A DNA stretch of 64,000 nt from Candidatus Coatesiibacteriota bacterium (lineage in GTDB: Bacteria; JAFGND01). The notes under the pieces are model-generated. The model was not told the origin of the DNA and did no database searches. It saw only the letters and a program-made list of their open reading frames with translations. The stretch is taken from assembly GCA_016927185.1 (NCBI GenBank), contig JAFGND010000023.1, positions 3,190-67,189 of the forward strand, given 5' to 3'. Below are positions 7,598 through 16,628 of the stretch, piece after piece (the first letter of the stretch is position 1; each line of letters begins with the position of its first letter). The translations under genes and the position numbers were made by a program.

Positions 7598-9280
7598 ATG
7601 AATAAGAATTCCATATTAGCTTTCGTTATTATTTTTGCATTAATTCTTATCTGGAGTTATTTTGGTGGTTTGAATATCACTGGTAAACCTCAATCTCCAG
7701 CTCAGAAAAAAACTGTAGTCGCAGATGAGAAAGAATCAAAAAAATCAGAAGCAAAAAAAGAGGAAATAAAAAAGGAGAAAAAAACTGAGCTTGTTGAAGC
7801 AGATACTTCAAAGGCTATTAACAAGAAAAAAGCTGTAACCGAAGAAATAGAAGTAAAGACTGATCTCTGGACAGCAGTTTTATCAAATAAAGGCGGTATT
7901 ATATATAGCTATAAACTTAACAAATACAAAGTTGCAGATAAAGATATTCCAGTGGAACTTAGAGGAAATATTGCAATTGTCTCCAAAAAAGGAGATGAAA
8001 ATGACAAGGAAACTGTTTATGAGATTTCCAGGGAAGGAGATATTGAAAAAGACCATCTGAAAATTACCTTTACTGATTCACAAAGGAATATCCAGAAAAT
8101 ATACACTTTTTATAGGGGGAAGTATCATTTCTCACTAGAAATAAAAGCTCCTGCAGAATATGAATATCAGGTATTAAATAGAGGTTCCATGGATTTTGCA
8201 GAAAAAATGCATGATCAGGAAATTCAGAATACTTATTTCTATTCATACTACCAGGCTGGAAATTATGATTATTTTTCATTGAGCGACTTTAAAAAGAAGT
8301 ATCAAGAAGAGTTTAACCAGCTTAAATGGCTTGCTTTCAGAACGAAGTACTTCCTTACAGTAATGGAAGTCTCTCATACTCAGAATCTTCCAGGAAGCGT
8401 ATCAGTAAGAGAAGCAGATTTATCTCCAATAACAAATAATGATGAACTTGCAAAGATAGCACAATCTGTTTTAACACCCTATACCTTGGGTTTTGTTGCA
8501 AGTGGTGTTTCTCAATTCAAGATATTCATGGGACCAGCAGATTATAATCTTCTAAAGAAAGACTATGGCGAATGGTATAAAGTAATTGACTTTGGATGGC
8601 CAGTCATAAGAAATATTAGCCCATATCTTTTGAAATTTATGGAGTTTTTATATTCATTCATACCTCATTATGGATGGGTTATTATAATTTTTTCTATCCT
8701 TATGAAATTTGCATTTTATCCATTGACTCACAAATCGATGAAAAGCATGGCACAAATGAAGGAAGTTCAGCCTAAAATTGATGCCCTCAAGGAAAGATAT
8801 AAGAATGATCCAAAGAAGATGCAGGAAGAGACATTCAAACTGTACAAGGAGCATGGTTTCAATCCAATGGGCGGATGTCTTCCTCTATTTGTACAAATGC
8901 CGGTATTTTTTGCATTGTACAGGGTGTTGTCATCATCTATTGAATTAAGACAGGCAGGATTCCTTTGGATAAAAGACCTGTCATCACCTGACATTCTATT
9001 CAATTTCGGAGTAACCTTACCTTTGGTTGGTTCAGAATTTCATCTTCTTCCTTTATTAATGGGACTGACGATGTTCTGGCAGCAGAAAATGACTATTACT
9101 GATCCAAAACAGAAAATGATGGTTTATTTCATGCCAGTATTCATGACATTTATTTTTTATTCCATACCTTCTGGTTTGGTGTTATATTGGTTTGTAAATT
9201 CAATCCTGTCACTTGGAGAGCAGTATATATCCGAGTGGAGAAAGAAAAACAAAGTAGAAGAAAATGAAATGAATCAATAA
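7598..9280 (+). CDS. yidC: Membrane protein insertase YidC/Oxa1
   Basis: A 560-residue inner-membrane insertase of the Gram-negative type. It has an N-terminal membrane anchor (residues 5-25), then a lysine/glutamate-rich linker (about 35-80). A large periplasmic beta-sandwich domain follows (about 85-340), then the conserved Oxa1 core with five membrane segments (about 350-545). Core landmarks include GWVIIIFSILMKFAFYPLT, the cytoplasmic hairpin rich in Lys and Gln, and NPMGGCLPLFVQMPVFFALYR. AGGAG precedes the ATG. It closes the rnpA-yidD-yidC cluster and converges with hutU, with 20 bp between the stop codons and no obvious terminator hairpin. Confidence 0.97.
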   Translation: MNKNSILAFVIIFALILIWSYFGGLNITGKPQSPAQKKTVVADEKESKKSEAKKEEIKKEKKTELVEADTSKAINKKKAVTEEIEVKTDLWTAVLSNKGGIIYSYKLNKYKVADKDIPVELRGNIAIVSKKGDENDKETVYEISREGDIEKDHLKITFTDSQRNIQKIYTFYRGKYHFSLEIKAPAEYEYQVLNRGSMDFAEKMHDQEIQNTYFYSYYQAGNYDYFSLSDFKKKYQEEFNQLKWLAFRTKYFLTVMEVSHTQNLPGSVSVREADLSPITNNDELAKIAQSVLTPYTLGFVASGVSQFKIFMGPADYNLLKKDYGEWYKVIDFGWPVIRNISPYLLKFMEFLYSFIPHYGWVIIIFSILMKFAFYPLTHKSMKSMAQMKEVQPKIDALKERYKNDPKKMQEETFKLYKEHGFNPMGGCLPLFVQMPVFFALYRVLSSSIELRQAGFLWIKDLSSPDILFNFGVTLPLVGSEFHLLPLLMGLTMFWQQKMTITDPKQKMMVYFMPVFMTFIFYSIPSGLVLYWFVNSILSLGEQYISEWRKKNKVEENEMNQ

Positions 9281-9300
9281 AATTAGGATCAGTTTTTTCT

Positions 9301-10956
9301 CTACTTTAACATAGGCATATTAATATTTTTTTCTTTGGCACATTCAATAGCCAATTCATAGCCTGCATCAGCATGCCTAACAACACCACTCCCAGAATCA
9401 TTATTCAAGACTCTATGCAATTTTTCTTCAGTCAGCTCAGAACCATCAACGCATATTACAACACCTGAATGTATAGAATATCCTATTCCAACTCCTCCTC
9501 CATGATGCAATGATACCCAGGTTGCTCCACCTGCTACATTAAGCATAGCATTAAGAACTGGCCAGTCAGCAATTGCATCAGAACCATCTTTCATGGCTTC
9601 TGTTTCCCTGTATGGAGAAGCTACTGATCCCGTATCATGATGATCTCTTCCAATAACTATAGGTGCTGAAAGCTCACCTTTTCTTACCATATGATTGAAA
9701 ATCAATCCCATTTCTTCTCTTTCACCATATTTTAACCAGCAAATCCTTGAAGGTAGACCTTGAAACTTGATTCTCGATTGTGCTAGTTCCAGCCATTTTT
9801 TTAGATGCAAGTTATCCGGATATATCTCAAGCAATTTCCTGTCTGTCTTGAAAATATCTTCTGGATCACCAGAAAGTGCAGCCCATCTGAAAGGTCCACT
9901 TCCTATTGAAAACAAGTCTCTAATATAGGCTGGTACATAACCAATAATCTCGAAAGAATCTTCATATCCTCCTTGCTTTGCGAAATTTCTAATATTATTG
10001 CCATACTCAAAAACCTTGCATCCTGCTTTCTGGAAACCAACCATAGCTTCAACATGTACAGCCATACTGGAAAGGCTTTCCTTGATGTATCTTTCTTTGT
10101 CTTTCTTTCTTAATGCATTAGCTTCTTCATATGTGTAACCTTTTGGATAATAACCATTTAATGGATCATGTGCTGCTGTCTGATCCGTTACTATATCAGG
10201 AAGGTCATTGTATCTTAATATCTCAGGAAATATATCAGCAGCATTTCCCAGAAGTCCAATTGAAATAGCTTTTCCATTACTTAATGCCTCACTTTTTAAT
10301 TTCAGTGCTTCTTCAAGACTATAAGCTATTACATCACAATATTTCTCACGAATTTTTTTCTGGATTTGTGCCTCATTAATCTCTACAACTATAGCAACAC
10401 CATCGTTCATTGTTACTGCAAGTGGTTGTGCTCCACCCATTTCTCCCAATCCTGCAGTTAAAACCCATTTTCCCTTGAGAGTATCTCCAAACTCTTTTTT
10501 AGCTACGGCTCCAAGAGTTTCATATGTTCCCTGGAGTATCCCCTGAGTCCCGATGTAAATCCATGATCCTGCCGTCATTTGACCATATACTGTTAATCCC
10601 ATTGATTCAAGTTTCCAGAATTCATCCCAATTAGCCCAATGAGGTACAAGTAAGGAATTGGTAATAAGAACTCTCGGTGCCCATTCATGTGTCTTGAATA
10701 CAGCAACTGGTTTTCCACTTTGCATCAGTAGAGTTTCGTCTGAATCAAGATTTCTGAGTGAATCGACTATTTTATCGAAAGCTTCCCAGGATCTTGCAGC
10801 TCTTCCTGTCCCTCCATAAACAATAAGATTATCAGGATCTTTTGCTACTTCTGGATCCAGATTGTTCATTAACATTCTCATTGGTGCTTCAATCTGCCAT
10901 GTCTTGCAGCTAATAGAAGAACCATGTGGGGAATGGATTATCCTTTTTGAAGACAT
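9301..10956 (-). CDS. hutU: Urocanate hydratase
   Basis: A 551-residue enzyme of typical length that converts urocanate to imidazolonepropionate in histidine degradation, using tightly bound NAD+ as an electrophile. Recognisable blocks include [43 protein letters not shown], the run [31 protein letters not shown], and [18 protein letters not shown] strong ribosome-binding site (AGGAGGTAAC) precedes the ATG. The other hut genes (hutH, hutI, ftcD or hutG) are not adjacent, so the pathway must be scattered or partial. It stands alone between yidC (convergent) and a membrane glycosyltransferase gene. Confidence 0.96.
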   Translation of the reverse strand: MSSKRIIHSPHGSSISCKTWQIEAPMRMLMNNLDPEVAKDPDNLIVYGGTGRAARSWEAFDKIVDSLRNLDSDETLLMQSGKPVAVFKTHEWAPRVLITNSLLVPHWANWDEFWKLESMGLTVYGQMTAGSWIYIGTQGILQGTYETLGAVAKKEFGDTLKGKWVLTAGLGEMGGAQPLAVTMNDGVAIVVEINEAQIQKKIREKYCDVIAYSLEEALKLKSEALSNGKAISIGLLGNAADIFPEILRYNDLPDIVTDQTAAHDPLNGYYPKGYTYEEANALRKKDKERYIKESLSSMAVHVEAMVGFQKAGCKVFEYGNNIRNFAKQGGYEDSFEIIGYVPAYIRDLFSIGSGPFRWAALSGDPEDIFKTDRKLLEIYPDNLHLKKWLELAQSRIKFQGLPSRICWLKYGEREEMGLIFNHMVRKGELSAPIVIGRDHHDTGSVASPYRETEAMKDGSDAIADWPVLNAMLNVAGGATWVSLHHGGGVGIGYSIHSGVVICVDGSELTEEKLHRVLNNDSGSGVVRHADAGYELAIECAKEKNINMPMLK

Positions 10957-10989
10957 ATTGTTACCTCCTAAAAATCAAATTAATGCGGA

Positions 10990-11013
10990 TTGACAAGTTG
11001 CAAGATTTGTCAA
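10990..11013. promoter_or_regulatory. Inverted repeat upstream of hutU, operator candidate
   Basis: TTGACAA (10990-10996) and TTGTCAA (11007-11013) form a perfect 7-bp inverted repeat with a 10-bp spacer that itself contains TTGCAA. It lies 33-57 bp upstream of the hutU start, in the 74-bp gap before the previous gene's stop. The half-site TTGACA, read on the minus strand, could also serve as a -35 box. A repressor site controlling hutU is the simplest reading, but it is unproven. Confidence 0.4.
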
Positions 11014-11030
11014 GAATTTGATTTGCATAT

Positions 11031-12683
11031 TTATTTTTCCAATGTCTTGAGATGTTTATCGAACTGGTTATAATATTCTTTATATTCTGGTAAATTTGCC
11101 AGCCTTTTCATATAGAATTTTGCTTCTTCATTCTTGTTTTCCAGAAGCAGAGAGGCAATCAAAGCAGGATAAGCTCTATTAAAATTTGTATCCATTTCAA
11201 TAATCTTCTTAAAGATCTTTTCTGATTTTTCATAAGATTTAGTTCTGTAATAAACAAAACCCAATGTATATAGAGAATTGATACCAGTAGCAGGCTTGCT
11301 AGAGTATGAGAATATAATAAACGAAATTGTCAGTAAAATCGAGGGAATAGCTTTATAATATTCTTTTCTTCTCAACCATTGAATAACATCTCTTGCTCCT
11401 CTGGCTGCAAGGAAAGCAACTATGGGAACCAGATAAAGCCTGTATCTGTCACTAACATAAAATATAAGCAAGAATGCTGCAAGTATAAGTAAGGAAACTA
11501 ATACAGGATATAACTTGCTTAATGCATTTCTGTCCTGAAATATTGATATAAGTGATATTGCGGCAAGAGGAAAAAGGTAACCCCAATTTAGAAAAAAAAC
11601 AGACAGAAGTGGAAGAAATTCTTTCCTTTCAAGTTCCATATCATAGATTAGTATTGTCTCTGCTGGTCTGGCTAACAATAGTAATTTCTTAAAAACAAGC
11701 TTCAGCCATTTACAAGGATGCGAAAAAATGAAATCCAGTCCTTTTCGCCAGAAATAATTATCTGCTTCCCATATAGAAAGATTCCTTCCTGAATTTCTTG
11801 AAGCATATGTTTGCATATCTCTGATCTGGGTTTTAATATCATCTGATATCCCAGATATAGTTGTATAATCACCTTTTGAATTCTGGTTGTTTCCAGTATA
11901 AAATGTAATTCCCCCGTTTGGAACACTGAAAGTGAATTTTTTTGTTTTCGTGAGATTATAAAAACAAAAAGGCAACAGGCATAACAAGGTTATTATCAAT
12001 GGTAATACTCTGAATAAATGCCTTTTGAATTTACTATGATGATTTACTTTTCTCAAAAAAATATCAAGTTCAAGTATTAAAATAATAGGTAGAAACTGCC
12101 CTCTTATAAGAATACACAAACCTCCAAAAATACCGTAAACTATCAAAAAAACCAGCTTGGATTCCTGTCTTATCATATAGTACAATAGCAGAAAACATGA
12201 TAATAAGAATATTGAGAAGATTTCTGGAAGAATTTTAATTGTATAATAAGCATAGGGCAGATAGAGGATTACAAATACGCAACTTAAAAATGATATTCTC
12301 TTTCCATCTAGTTTTTGCCATAATTCGAATAAAACCAAAATTGTCATTATAGCAATAATAGAATTTACTAAATATGCATAAATCAAATCTGGTCCAGTAA
12401 TTTTTGTTATAAGAGCAAGAAACAGTGTATACAATGGAGCAGTATAAAGGAAATCAGGAATAGGTTTTCCCATATGACCTATTGAAACTGCTAATTCCCA
12501 ATAGTATTCAGAATCTACAACAAGGATTTTTGCAAAAGGTGAATTCCTTATGTAATATACAACAACAAACAAGAATAAGATAGTTGAAATAGCAGCTATT
12601 AAAAAGGAAAATGGAACTCTTTCTTCTGCAAATGAAGCCAATGATTTGGGAATTCCCTTCATTTTTTCTCTCAGGTTAATCAT
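11031..12683 (-). CDS. GT-C type membrane glycosyltransferase-like protein with C-terminal TPRs
   Basis: A 550-residue polytopic protein with about ten membrane helices over residues 25-445. It ends in a soluble tail holding a tetratricopeptide-like pair (SLYTLGFVYYRTKSYEKSEK, then a second helix-turn-helix). An acidic motif after the first helix (VVDSEYYWELA, about 55-65) sits where GT39/ArnT-type enzymes carry their catalytic Asp, and a PLY motif follows. It probably transfers a sugar from a polyprenyl-phosphate donor to a protein or lipid in the periplasm. Donor and acceptor are unknown. Membrane topology and length fit the dolichyl-phosphate-mannose mannosyltransferase-like group. Confidence 0.75.
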   Translation of the reverse strand: MINLREKMKGIPKSLASFAEERVPFSFLIAAISTILFLFVVVYYIRNSPFAKILVVDSEYYWELAVSIGHMGKPIPDFLYTAPLYTLFLALITKITGPDLIYAYLVNSIIAIMTILVLFELWQKLDGKRISFLSCVFVILYLPYAYYTIKILPEIFSIFLLSCFLLLYYMIRQESKLVFLIVYGIFGGLCILIRGQFLPIILILELDIFLRKVNHHSKFKRHLFRVLPLIITLLCLLPFCFYNLTKTKKFTFSVPNGGITFYTGNNQNSKGDYTTISGISDDIKTQIRDMQTYASRNSGRNLSIWEADNYFWRKGLDFIFSHPCKWLKLVFKKLLLLARPAETILIYDMELERKEFLPLLSVFFLNWGYLFPLAAISLISIFQDRNALSKLYPVLVSLLILAAFLLIFYVSDRYRLYLVPIVAFLAARGARDVIQWLRRKEYYKAIPSILLTISFIIFSYSSKPATGINSLYTLGFVYYRTKSYEKSEKIFKKIIEMDTNFNRAYPALIASLLLENKNEEAKFYMKRLANLPEYKEYYNQFDKHLKTLEK

Positions 12684-12801
12684 CTATTAATAGGAAAATC
12701 AGCCTGTTATGAAGCAGACTGTAAAAACCTTCAAGATACCCATGTATAATGTCCTTTAGGTGAATGTTATTGTTCAAAAAACTTAAGGGGACCTGCTTTT
12801 A

Positions 12802-14364
12802 TCAATCACATTTTAAAGCTTTTATCGTATCAATTATTGTTCCATCTCGATATTCAACCAGGGCAACTATCCTGTCTTCAAACTCCACTTCTTCCGGTTT
12901 ATCAGTAAGTTTCTCCACATCTTCTTTTATTTCATGTATATCTCTTATTGGAAGTTTGCTTTTCTTCATGAATTCAATCAAGTCAGATCTTTGAGGATTT
13001 ATTGCAATACCTCTCTCGGTTACAATTACATCAACACTTTCTCCAGGAGTAATCACTGTATGAACCTTATCTACAATACTTGGAACCCTTGCCCTGAAAC
13101 TTGGGCAAACAATAATAGTCAATTTTGCTCCAGCTGCAGTATCTGGATGACCACCGCTTGCACCCATAAGGACTCCAGTATTACTTGTCATGACATTAAC
13201 ATTGAAATCAGCATCTACCTGAAGCGCAGCAAGGATTACTATATCGAGATTATTGACAACACAATTCTTTGTGAATGGATCGCTGTAGTATGTAGCTGGA
13301 ATTTCAATATGACGAGGATTCTTTGCGATTGATTTAGCAACAACAGCATCAAAACTCTGAACATCAAATAAGGTATTCAGATAGCCTTCTTCAAGCAATT
13401 CAACCATATAGGAAGTTATGCCACCTATACCAAAAGATCCTTTTATGTTTCTTTCTTTCATTGCTTCTTTCATGAATTTTGCAGCTGCAAGACTTGCTCC
13501 TCCTGCCCCAACCTGGAAACTCATTCCTTCCATGAAATATGGAGTCCTGGCTATGAAATCTGAAGCTGATTGAGCTATTGCAAGATCTATGGGATTCTTG
13601 GTAATTCTTGTGCTACCTGTAGCAATTTTCGCTGGATTTCCTATCCTGTCTACTTTTACAACAAAATCAACCTGCCATTCTGGTATACTAGCTGGATGCA
13701 GTGGGTAATCAACAATATTATCTGTTACAATAACTGTTTTGTCAGCATAAAGGGCATCGACCATTGCATATCCAAGACTTCCACATGCCGATGGTCCTTC
13801 TATTCCATTTGAATTGCCTAATATATCAGAAGAAGGAGCAGCAACAAATGCAATATCTATTGGGACTTCTCCCAAGGCTATGGATCTAGCTCTCCCTCCA
13901 TGTGTTCTTATTACAGCAGGTATCTTTAGTTTCCCATCGGTTATGAATTTTCCCAATTTTTCCCTGAGTCCGCTGGTAAATATTCTTGAAACTGTTCCAT
14001 TCTCGATATATTTTATCAATCCATCATGAGAGCTTGTTAATGATGATGAAAAAACAGTTATATCCTTGATTCGCATCTCATTAACAGCTGCTATCACCTG
14101 CATCAGGGTTTCATCGCCTGCTCTGAAATGATGATGAAAGGATAAAGTCATGCCATCTTTTATATTACATCTCTCTAATGCAGTTTTTATATCCGGAAGA
14201 AGTTTTTCTATCCCTTTTCCTATGCCGTAACAAGCTCTTGCATGAAGATGCTTTGACTGAGTTTTTTTTATGTATTCCCAGACACCTTGATACGGTATCA
14301 AATCTCCAATTCCTTCGACGAATTCAGGGATTTCTCTTCCCAATGAGTTCTTGATCATTTTCAT
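12802..14364 (-). CDS. citF: Citrate lyase alpha subunit (citrate:acetyl-ACP CoA-transferase)
   Basis: A 520-residue subunit that swaps the acetyl group on the acyl carrier subunit for citrate. Family landmarks are LGREIPEFVEG at the N-terminus, the SFHHHFRAGDETL block (about 94-106), RTHGGRARSIALGEVPIDIAF, and GVLMGASGGHPDTAAGAKLTI near the C-terminus. It is the third gene of the citD-citE-citF operon, with only 1 bp between citE and citF. The accessory genes citC, citX and citG, needed to acetylate the carrier and to make and attach its prosthetic group, are not nearby. Confidence 0.95.
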   Translation of the reverse strand: MKMIKNSLGREIPEFVEGIGDLIPYQGVWEYIKKTQSKHLHARACYGIGKGIEKLLPDIKTALERCNIKDGMTLSFHHHFRAGDETLMQVIAAVNEMRIKDITVFSSSLTSSHDGLIKYIENGTVSRIFTSGLREKLGKFITDGKLKIPAVIRTHGGRARSIALGEVPIDIAFVAAPSSDILGNSNGIEGPSACGSLGYAMVDALYADKTVIVTDNIVDYPLHPASIPEWQVDFVVKVDRIGNPAKIATGSTRITKNPIDLAIAQSASDFIARTPYFMEGMSFQVGAGGASLAAAKFMKEAMKERNIKGSFGIGGITSYMVELLEEGYLNTLFDVQSFDAVVAKSIAKNPRHIEIPATYYSDPFTKNCVVNNLDIVILAALQVDADFNVNVMTSNTGVLMGASGGHPDTAAGAKLTIIVCPSFRARVPSIVDKVHTVITPGESVDVIVTERGIAINPQRSDLIEFMKKSKLPIRDIHEIKEDVEKLTDKPEEVEFEDRIVALVEYRDGTIIDTIKALKCD

Positions 14365-14365
14365 T

Positions 14366-15259
14366 TCATGAAACCTCCATCAGTTCTGGATATTCATAAT
14401 ATTCTGCTTGATTAAGGATAATTTGAGCTCTTTTAACAACAGGAGCATCTACCATTTTCCCATCAATCGAAAAAACCCCTTTTCCTTGTGAAACTGCTTC
14501 TTCATATGCCTTGATAATTCTCTTTGCTCTCTGAACATCCTTTGGATCTGGCTTGAAGACTTTATGTACAACTATGATTTGTCTTGGATTGATAACAGCC
14601 TTGCCTGAGAAACCAAGGGTTTTTATCATCATGGTTTCCTTTCTCAAGCCTTCTTCATCATTGACATCTGCGAAAACAGTATCAAGAACATCTATTCCTG
14701 ATGCTTTTCCTGCCATTACTATTCTTGTTCTTGCATAATGAAGTTCTTCTCCCTCATCAGTTTTTTTTATGCCCATGTCAGCTGTCAAATCCTGGCCTCC
14801 AATGCTTATTGCAGTAACCCTGGGGCTGCTTCTGGCAATGGAAAAGGCGTTTTCAACTCCTCTTGCTGTTTCTATTAATGGATGAATTTCGATACTTCCA
14901 GACTCTATATCATGTTTTTTTTCCAGTGCATCAAGTATTGAAGATAGAATTATTACATCTTCCTCTTGCTCTACCTTGGGAAGTCTTATTGAATCTGGTT
15001 TTGAAGGAATTATAATTTCAAGATCATCCTTGAAAAAAGGTGAGCTTATTGGATTGATTCTTACCACTTTTTCTGTTTTACCAAAGTTCAAGTTTTTTAA
15101 TACTGCTCTTACTAGAAATCTTGCAGAATCTTTTTCCGAAACAGCAACTGCATCTTCCAGGTCCATCAAGACACTATCAGCACCATGAACAGGGGAATGC
15201 TGAAGCATGGCAGCATTATTTCCAGGAATATATAAGCATGTTCTTCTCAAGCGCATCAT
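14366..15259 (-). CDS. citE: Citrate lyase beta subunit (citryl-ACP lyase)
   Basis: A 297-residue HpcH/HpaI-type aldolase that cleaves citryl-ACP to oxaloacetate and acetyl-ACP, Mg2+-dependent. Motifs include LRRTCLYIPGNN at the start, DLEDAVAVSEKDSAR (about 32-46), VRINPISS, PLIETARGVENAF with the metal-ligand Glu, and SIGGQDLTADMG. The length is normal for CitE. It is separated from citD by 1 bp and from citF by 1 bp, giving a tight operon. The free-standing CitE-like (malyl/citramalyl-CoA) alternative is unlikely given citD and citF on either side. Confidence 0.95.
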   Translation of the reverse strand: MMRLRRTCLYIPGNNAAMLQHSPVHGADSVLMDLEDAVAVSEKDSARFLVRAVLKNLNFGKTEKVVRINPISSPFFKDDLEIIIPSKPDSIRLPKVEQEEDVIILSSILDALEKKHDIESGSIEIHPLIETARGVENAFSIARSSPRVTAISIGGQDLTADMGIKKTDEGEELHYARTRIVMAGKASGIDVLDTVFADVNDEEGLRKETMMIKTLGFSGKAVINPRQIIVVHKVFKPDPKDVQRAKRIIKAYEEAVSQGKGVFSIDGKMVDAPVVKRAQIILNQAEYYEYPELMEVS

Positions 15260-15260
15260 A

Positions 15261-15527
15261 TTAATCTCCTTTCATAGAGCGTGAAAGTGCTGTCAGCAAT
15301 CTTGCCTCCAGAATACACGGCAGGGAACCATTATCTTGAATTCTGAAAATCCCGTTCTTGATACCTTCTCGTTCAATAATAGATTTAATCTGTTTTCTTA
15401 TCTTGTCTCCATAAAGTATTTCAACAGATGAAGCAATTTCAATTGTTAAATCATCTGAAGGTTCAATTTGTATAAGAACATCTGAACTTTCCAGTGTTCC
15501 AGCTTGAGCTACTTTGCTTATTTCCAT
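15261..15527 (-). CDS. citD: Citrate lyase acyl carrier protein (gamma subunit)
   Basis: An 88-residue carrier that bears the phosphoribosyl-dephospho-CoA arm on a serine. The family start AQAGTLESSDV is present, and the attachment serine should be in the ESSD stretch (Ser14/15). The C-terminal DNGSLPCILEARL segment matches the conserved DxGALxCxxxARl pattern. AAGGAGACGAG precedes the ATG, giving a strong ribosome-binding site. It is the first gene of citDEF. The upstream SPFH gene ends 17 bp before it, so that gene may share the transcript. Confidence 0.93.
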   Translation of the reverse strand: MEISKVAQAGTLESSDVLIQIEPSDDLTIEIASSVEILYGDKIRKQIKSIIEREGIKNGIFRIQDNGSLPCILEARLLTALSRSMKGD

Positions 15528-15544
15528 CTCGTCTCCTTGTGGTG

Positions 15545-16294
15545 TTAACAGCTTTTCTTGTCGTCAATATTTATAGAAATAGTATTACCAGTACTCTGTC
15601 CAAGTGATTGAATTAATCTCAATTTGAATAGATTTGGATTCTCTTCAAGCATTTTAGCAGCATTTGCAAGGTTCCGAAGTGCTGCCTGTTCACCTCTTGC
15701 CTTCTCCAGAATTGCCAATCCTTCTTTTCTTGCCTTTATGACTTGAACAAAAACATTTTTCAAATCTCCCGGGAATGTTATATCTCTTATTGTTATAAAC
15801 TTCAATTCAAGGCCTATTTCTTTTGCTTTGTCTTTAGACAACTCAAATAGCATCGAAGATACCTCATTTCTTTGCTCCAGTATTTCATCAATATTTTTTG
15901 TCCCTATTATCTCTCTTGTTTTTATCTGTATTGTCTGATAAAGAGAAGTATGATAATTCACAATCTTGTTGACTGCAAAAGCAGGATCAACAACTGTAAA
16001 TTCTCCTGTCAGGGAAACCTTTATTGAAACATTATCCTGACTCATTACTTCCTGACCAGGTAAATTTATTTGCTGGGGACGCATATCAACAGTGAAATAA
16101 CTAATTTTGTATGGTGATATCCTGTACTTCCCTGGTCCCACCAAACCGGTATATTTACCTTTAACATATTTCAGTGCCTGTTGATATTCCATTACAATAA
16201 TATATTGTAGTCTGGCTTTGATATAAGAATACAAGGCAAGTGCTACTATGACACCTACAAGAATTATTAATAGTCGTATAAGCAAAACATCCAT
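15545..16294 (-). CDS. SPFH/band-7 (slipin-like) membrane protein
   Basis: 249 residues from the ATG at 16294, which follows AAAAAAGGAG. An upstream in-frame ATG at 16372 would run through the leader hairpin and is rejected. One N-terminal membrane helix (about residues 5-25) is followed by the SPFH domain (about 35-190). Landmarks are VGPGKYRISPY, VMSQDNVSIKV, LTGEFTVVDP, and a REIIGTKNIDEIL helix. An alanine/glutamate-rich coiled segment comes next (EKARGEQAALRNLANA). It probably oligomerises into membrane scaffolds. The usual NfeD-type protease partner is not adjacent. Its position 17 bp ahead of citD suggests co-transcription. Confidence 0.8.
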   Translation of the reverse strand: MDVLLIRLLIILVGVIVALALYSYIKARLQYIIVMEYQQALKYVKGKYTGLVGPGKYRISPYKISYFTVDMRPQQINLPGQEVMSQDNVSIKVSLTGEFTVVDPAFAVNKIVNYHTSLYQTIQIKTREIIGTKNIDEILEQRNEVSSMLFELSKDKAKEIGLELKFITIRDITFPGDLKNVFVQVIKARKEGLAILEKARGEQAALRNLANAAKMLEENPNLFKLRLIQSLGQSTGNTISINIDDKKSC

Positions 16295-16310
16295 AACAAC
16301 TCCTTTTTTC

Positions 16311-16405
16311 CTCCCATTCCCTAGAGCAAATAGCCAATTGATTTGCGGAGGTTTCCCTGCAAAGCTAGTCAATTGTTTGTGCTATTGCTCGTTCGGGATA
16401 GGGAG
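16311..16405 (-). ncRNA. 95-nt long imperfect hairpin in the SPFH gene leader (structured 5' UTR, ncRNA or palindromic element)
   Basis: Nested complementary blocks span almost the whole segment. CTCCC (16311) pairs with GGGAG (16401), TCCC with GGGA (16395), and GAGCAA-TAGC with GCTATTGCTC (16381) apart from one bulged A. CAATTGA pairs with TCAATTG (16369), TTTGC with GCAAA, and AGG with CCT, closing a GAAA tetraloop on the minus-strand RNA. That is about 34 paired bases over 95 nt. It ends 16 bp before the SPFH start, beside its SD. The whole 16295-16628 gap holds this element, the next hairpin and nothing else recognisable. The stem is more GC-rich than its surroundings. Confidence 0.55.
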
Positions 16406-16409
16406 TTAA

Positions 16410-16437
16410 CCACTTTCGAATCCGAATCGAACGGTGG
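16410..16437 (-). ncRNA. Second hairpin adjoining the long leader hairpin
   Basis: CCAC (16410-16413) pairs with GTGG (16434-16437), and TTCGA (16415-16419) pairs with TCGAA (16427-16431), leaving a 7-nt loop and a small asymmetric internal loop. It starts 5 bp from the 95-nt hairpin. The two may be domains of one structured RNA in the SPFH leader. It lacks a T-tract, so it does not look like an intrinsic terminator. Confidence 0.4.
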
Positions 16438-16628
16438 AAAAGGTTTACTGAGCAAATATCCTTAATAACTGAGATACGCTCTTCCTTTCCCATGACTAAT
16501 GACTTTAACACAGTAAGTAAAGTCAAGGCAAATATTACTTGTTTTTTCAGGATAAATAAGTAAGACATTAATTAAGTTCTTCTTTTTCTCTTTTCACTAT
16601 TTTATTAAATACCAAACATGTCATTAAT

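Noticed and set aside
11702-11926. 74-codon minus-strand frame within the GT-C gene
   Set aside because: It lies in another frame of a strongly supported membrane glycosyltransferase gene and has no independent start signal.
12934-13332. 132-codon plus-strand frame
   Set aside because: It is antisense to the well-conserved citF and shows no protein-family features.
16384-16456. tRNA-like sequence (TTGCTC...GAGCAA with a TTCGAATCC segment)
   Set aside because: The inner stems do not form a cloverleaf and no anticodon arm can be drawn. The complementary segments are better used in the long leader hairpin.
16365-16568. 67-codon minus-strand frame over the SPFH leader
   Set aside because: It lies across the leader hairpins, has no ribosome-binding site or recognisable motif, and its composition follows the inverted repeats. 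It is better explained as non-coding structure.
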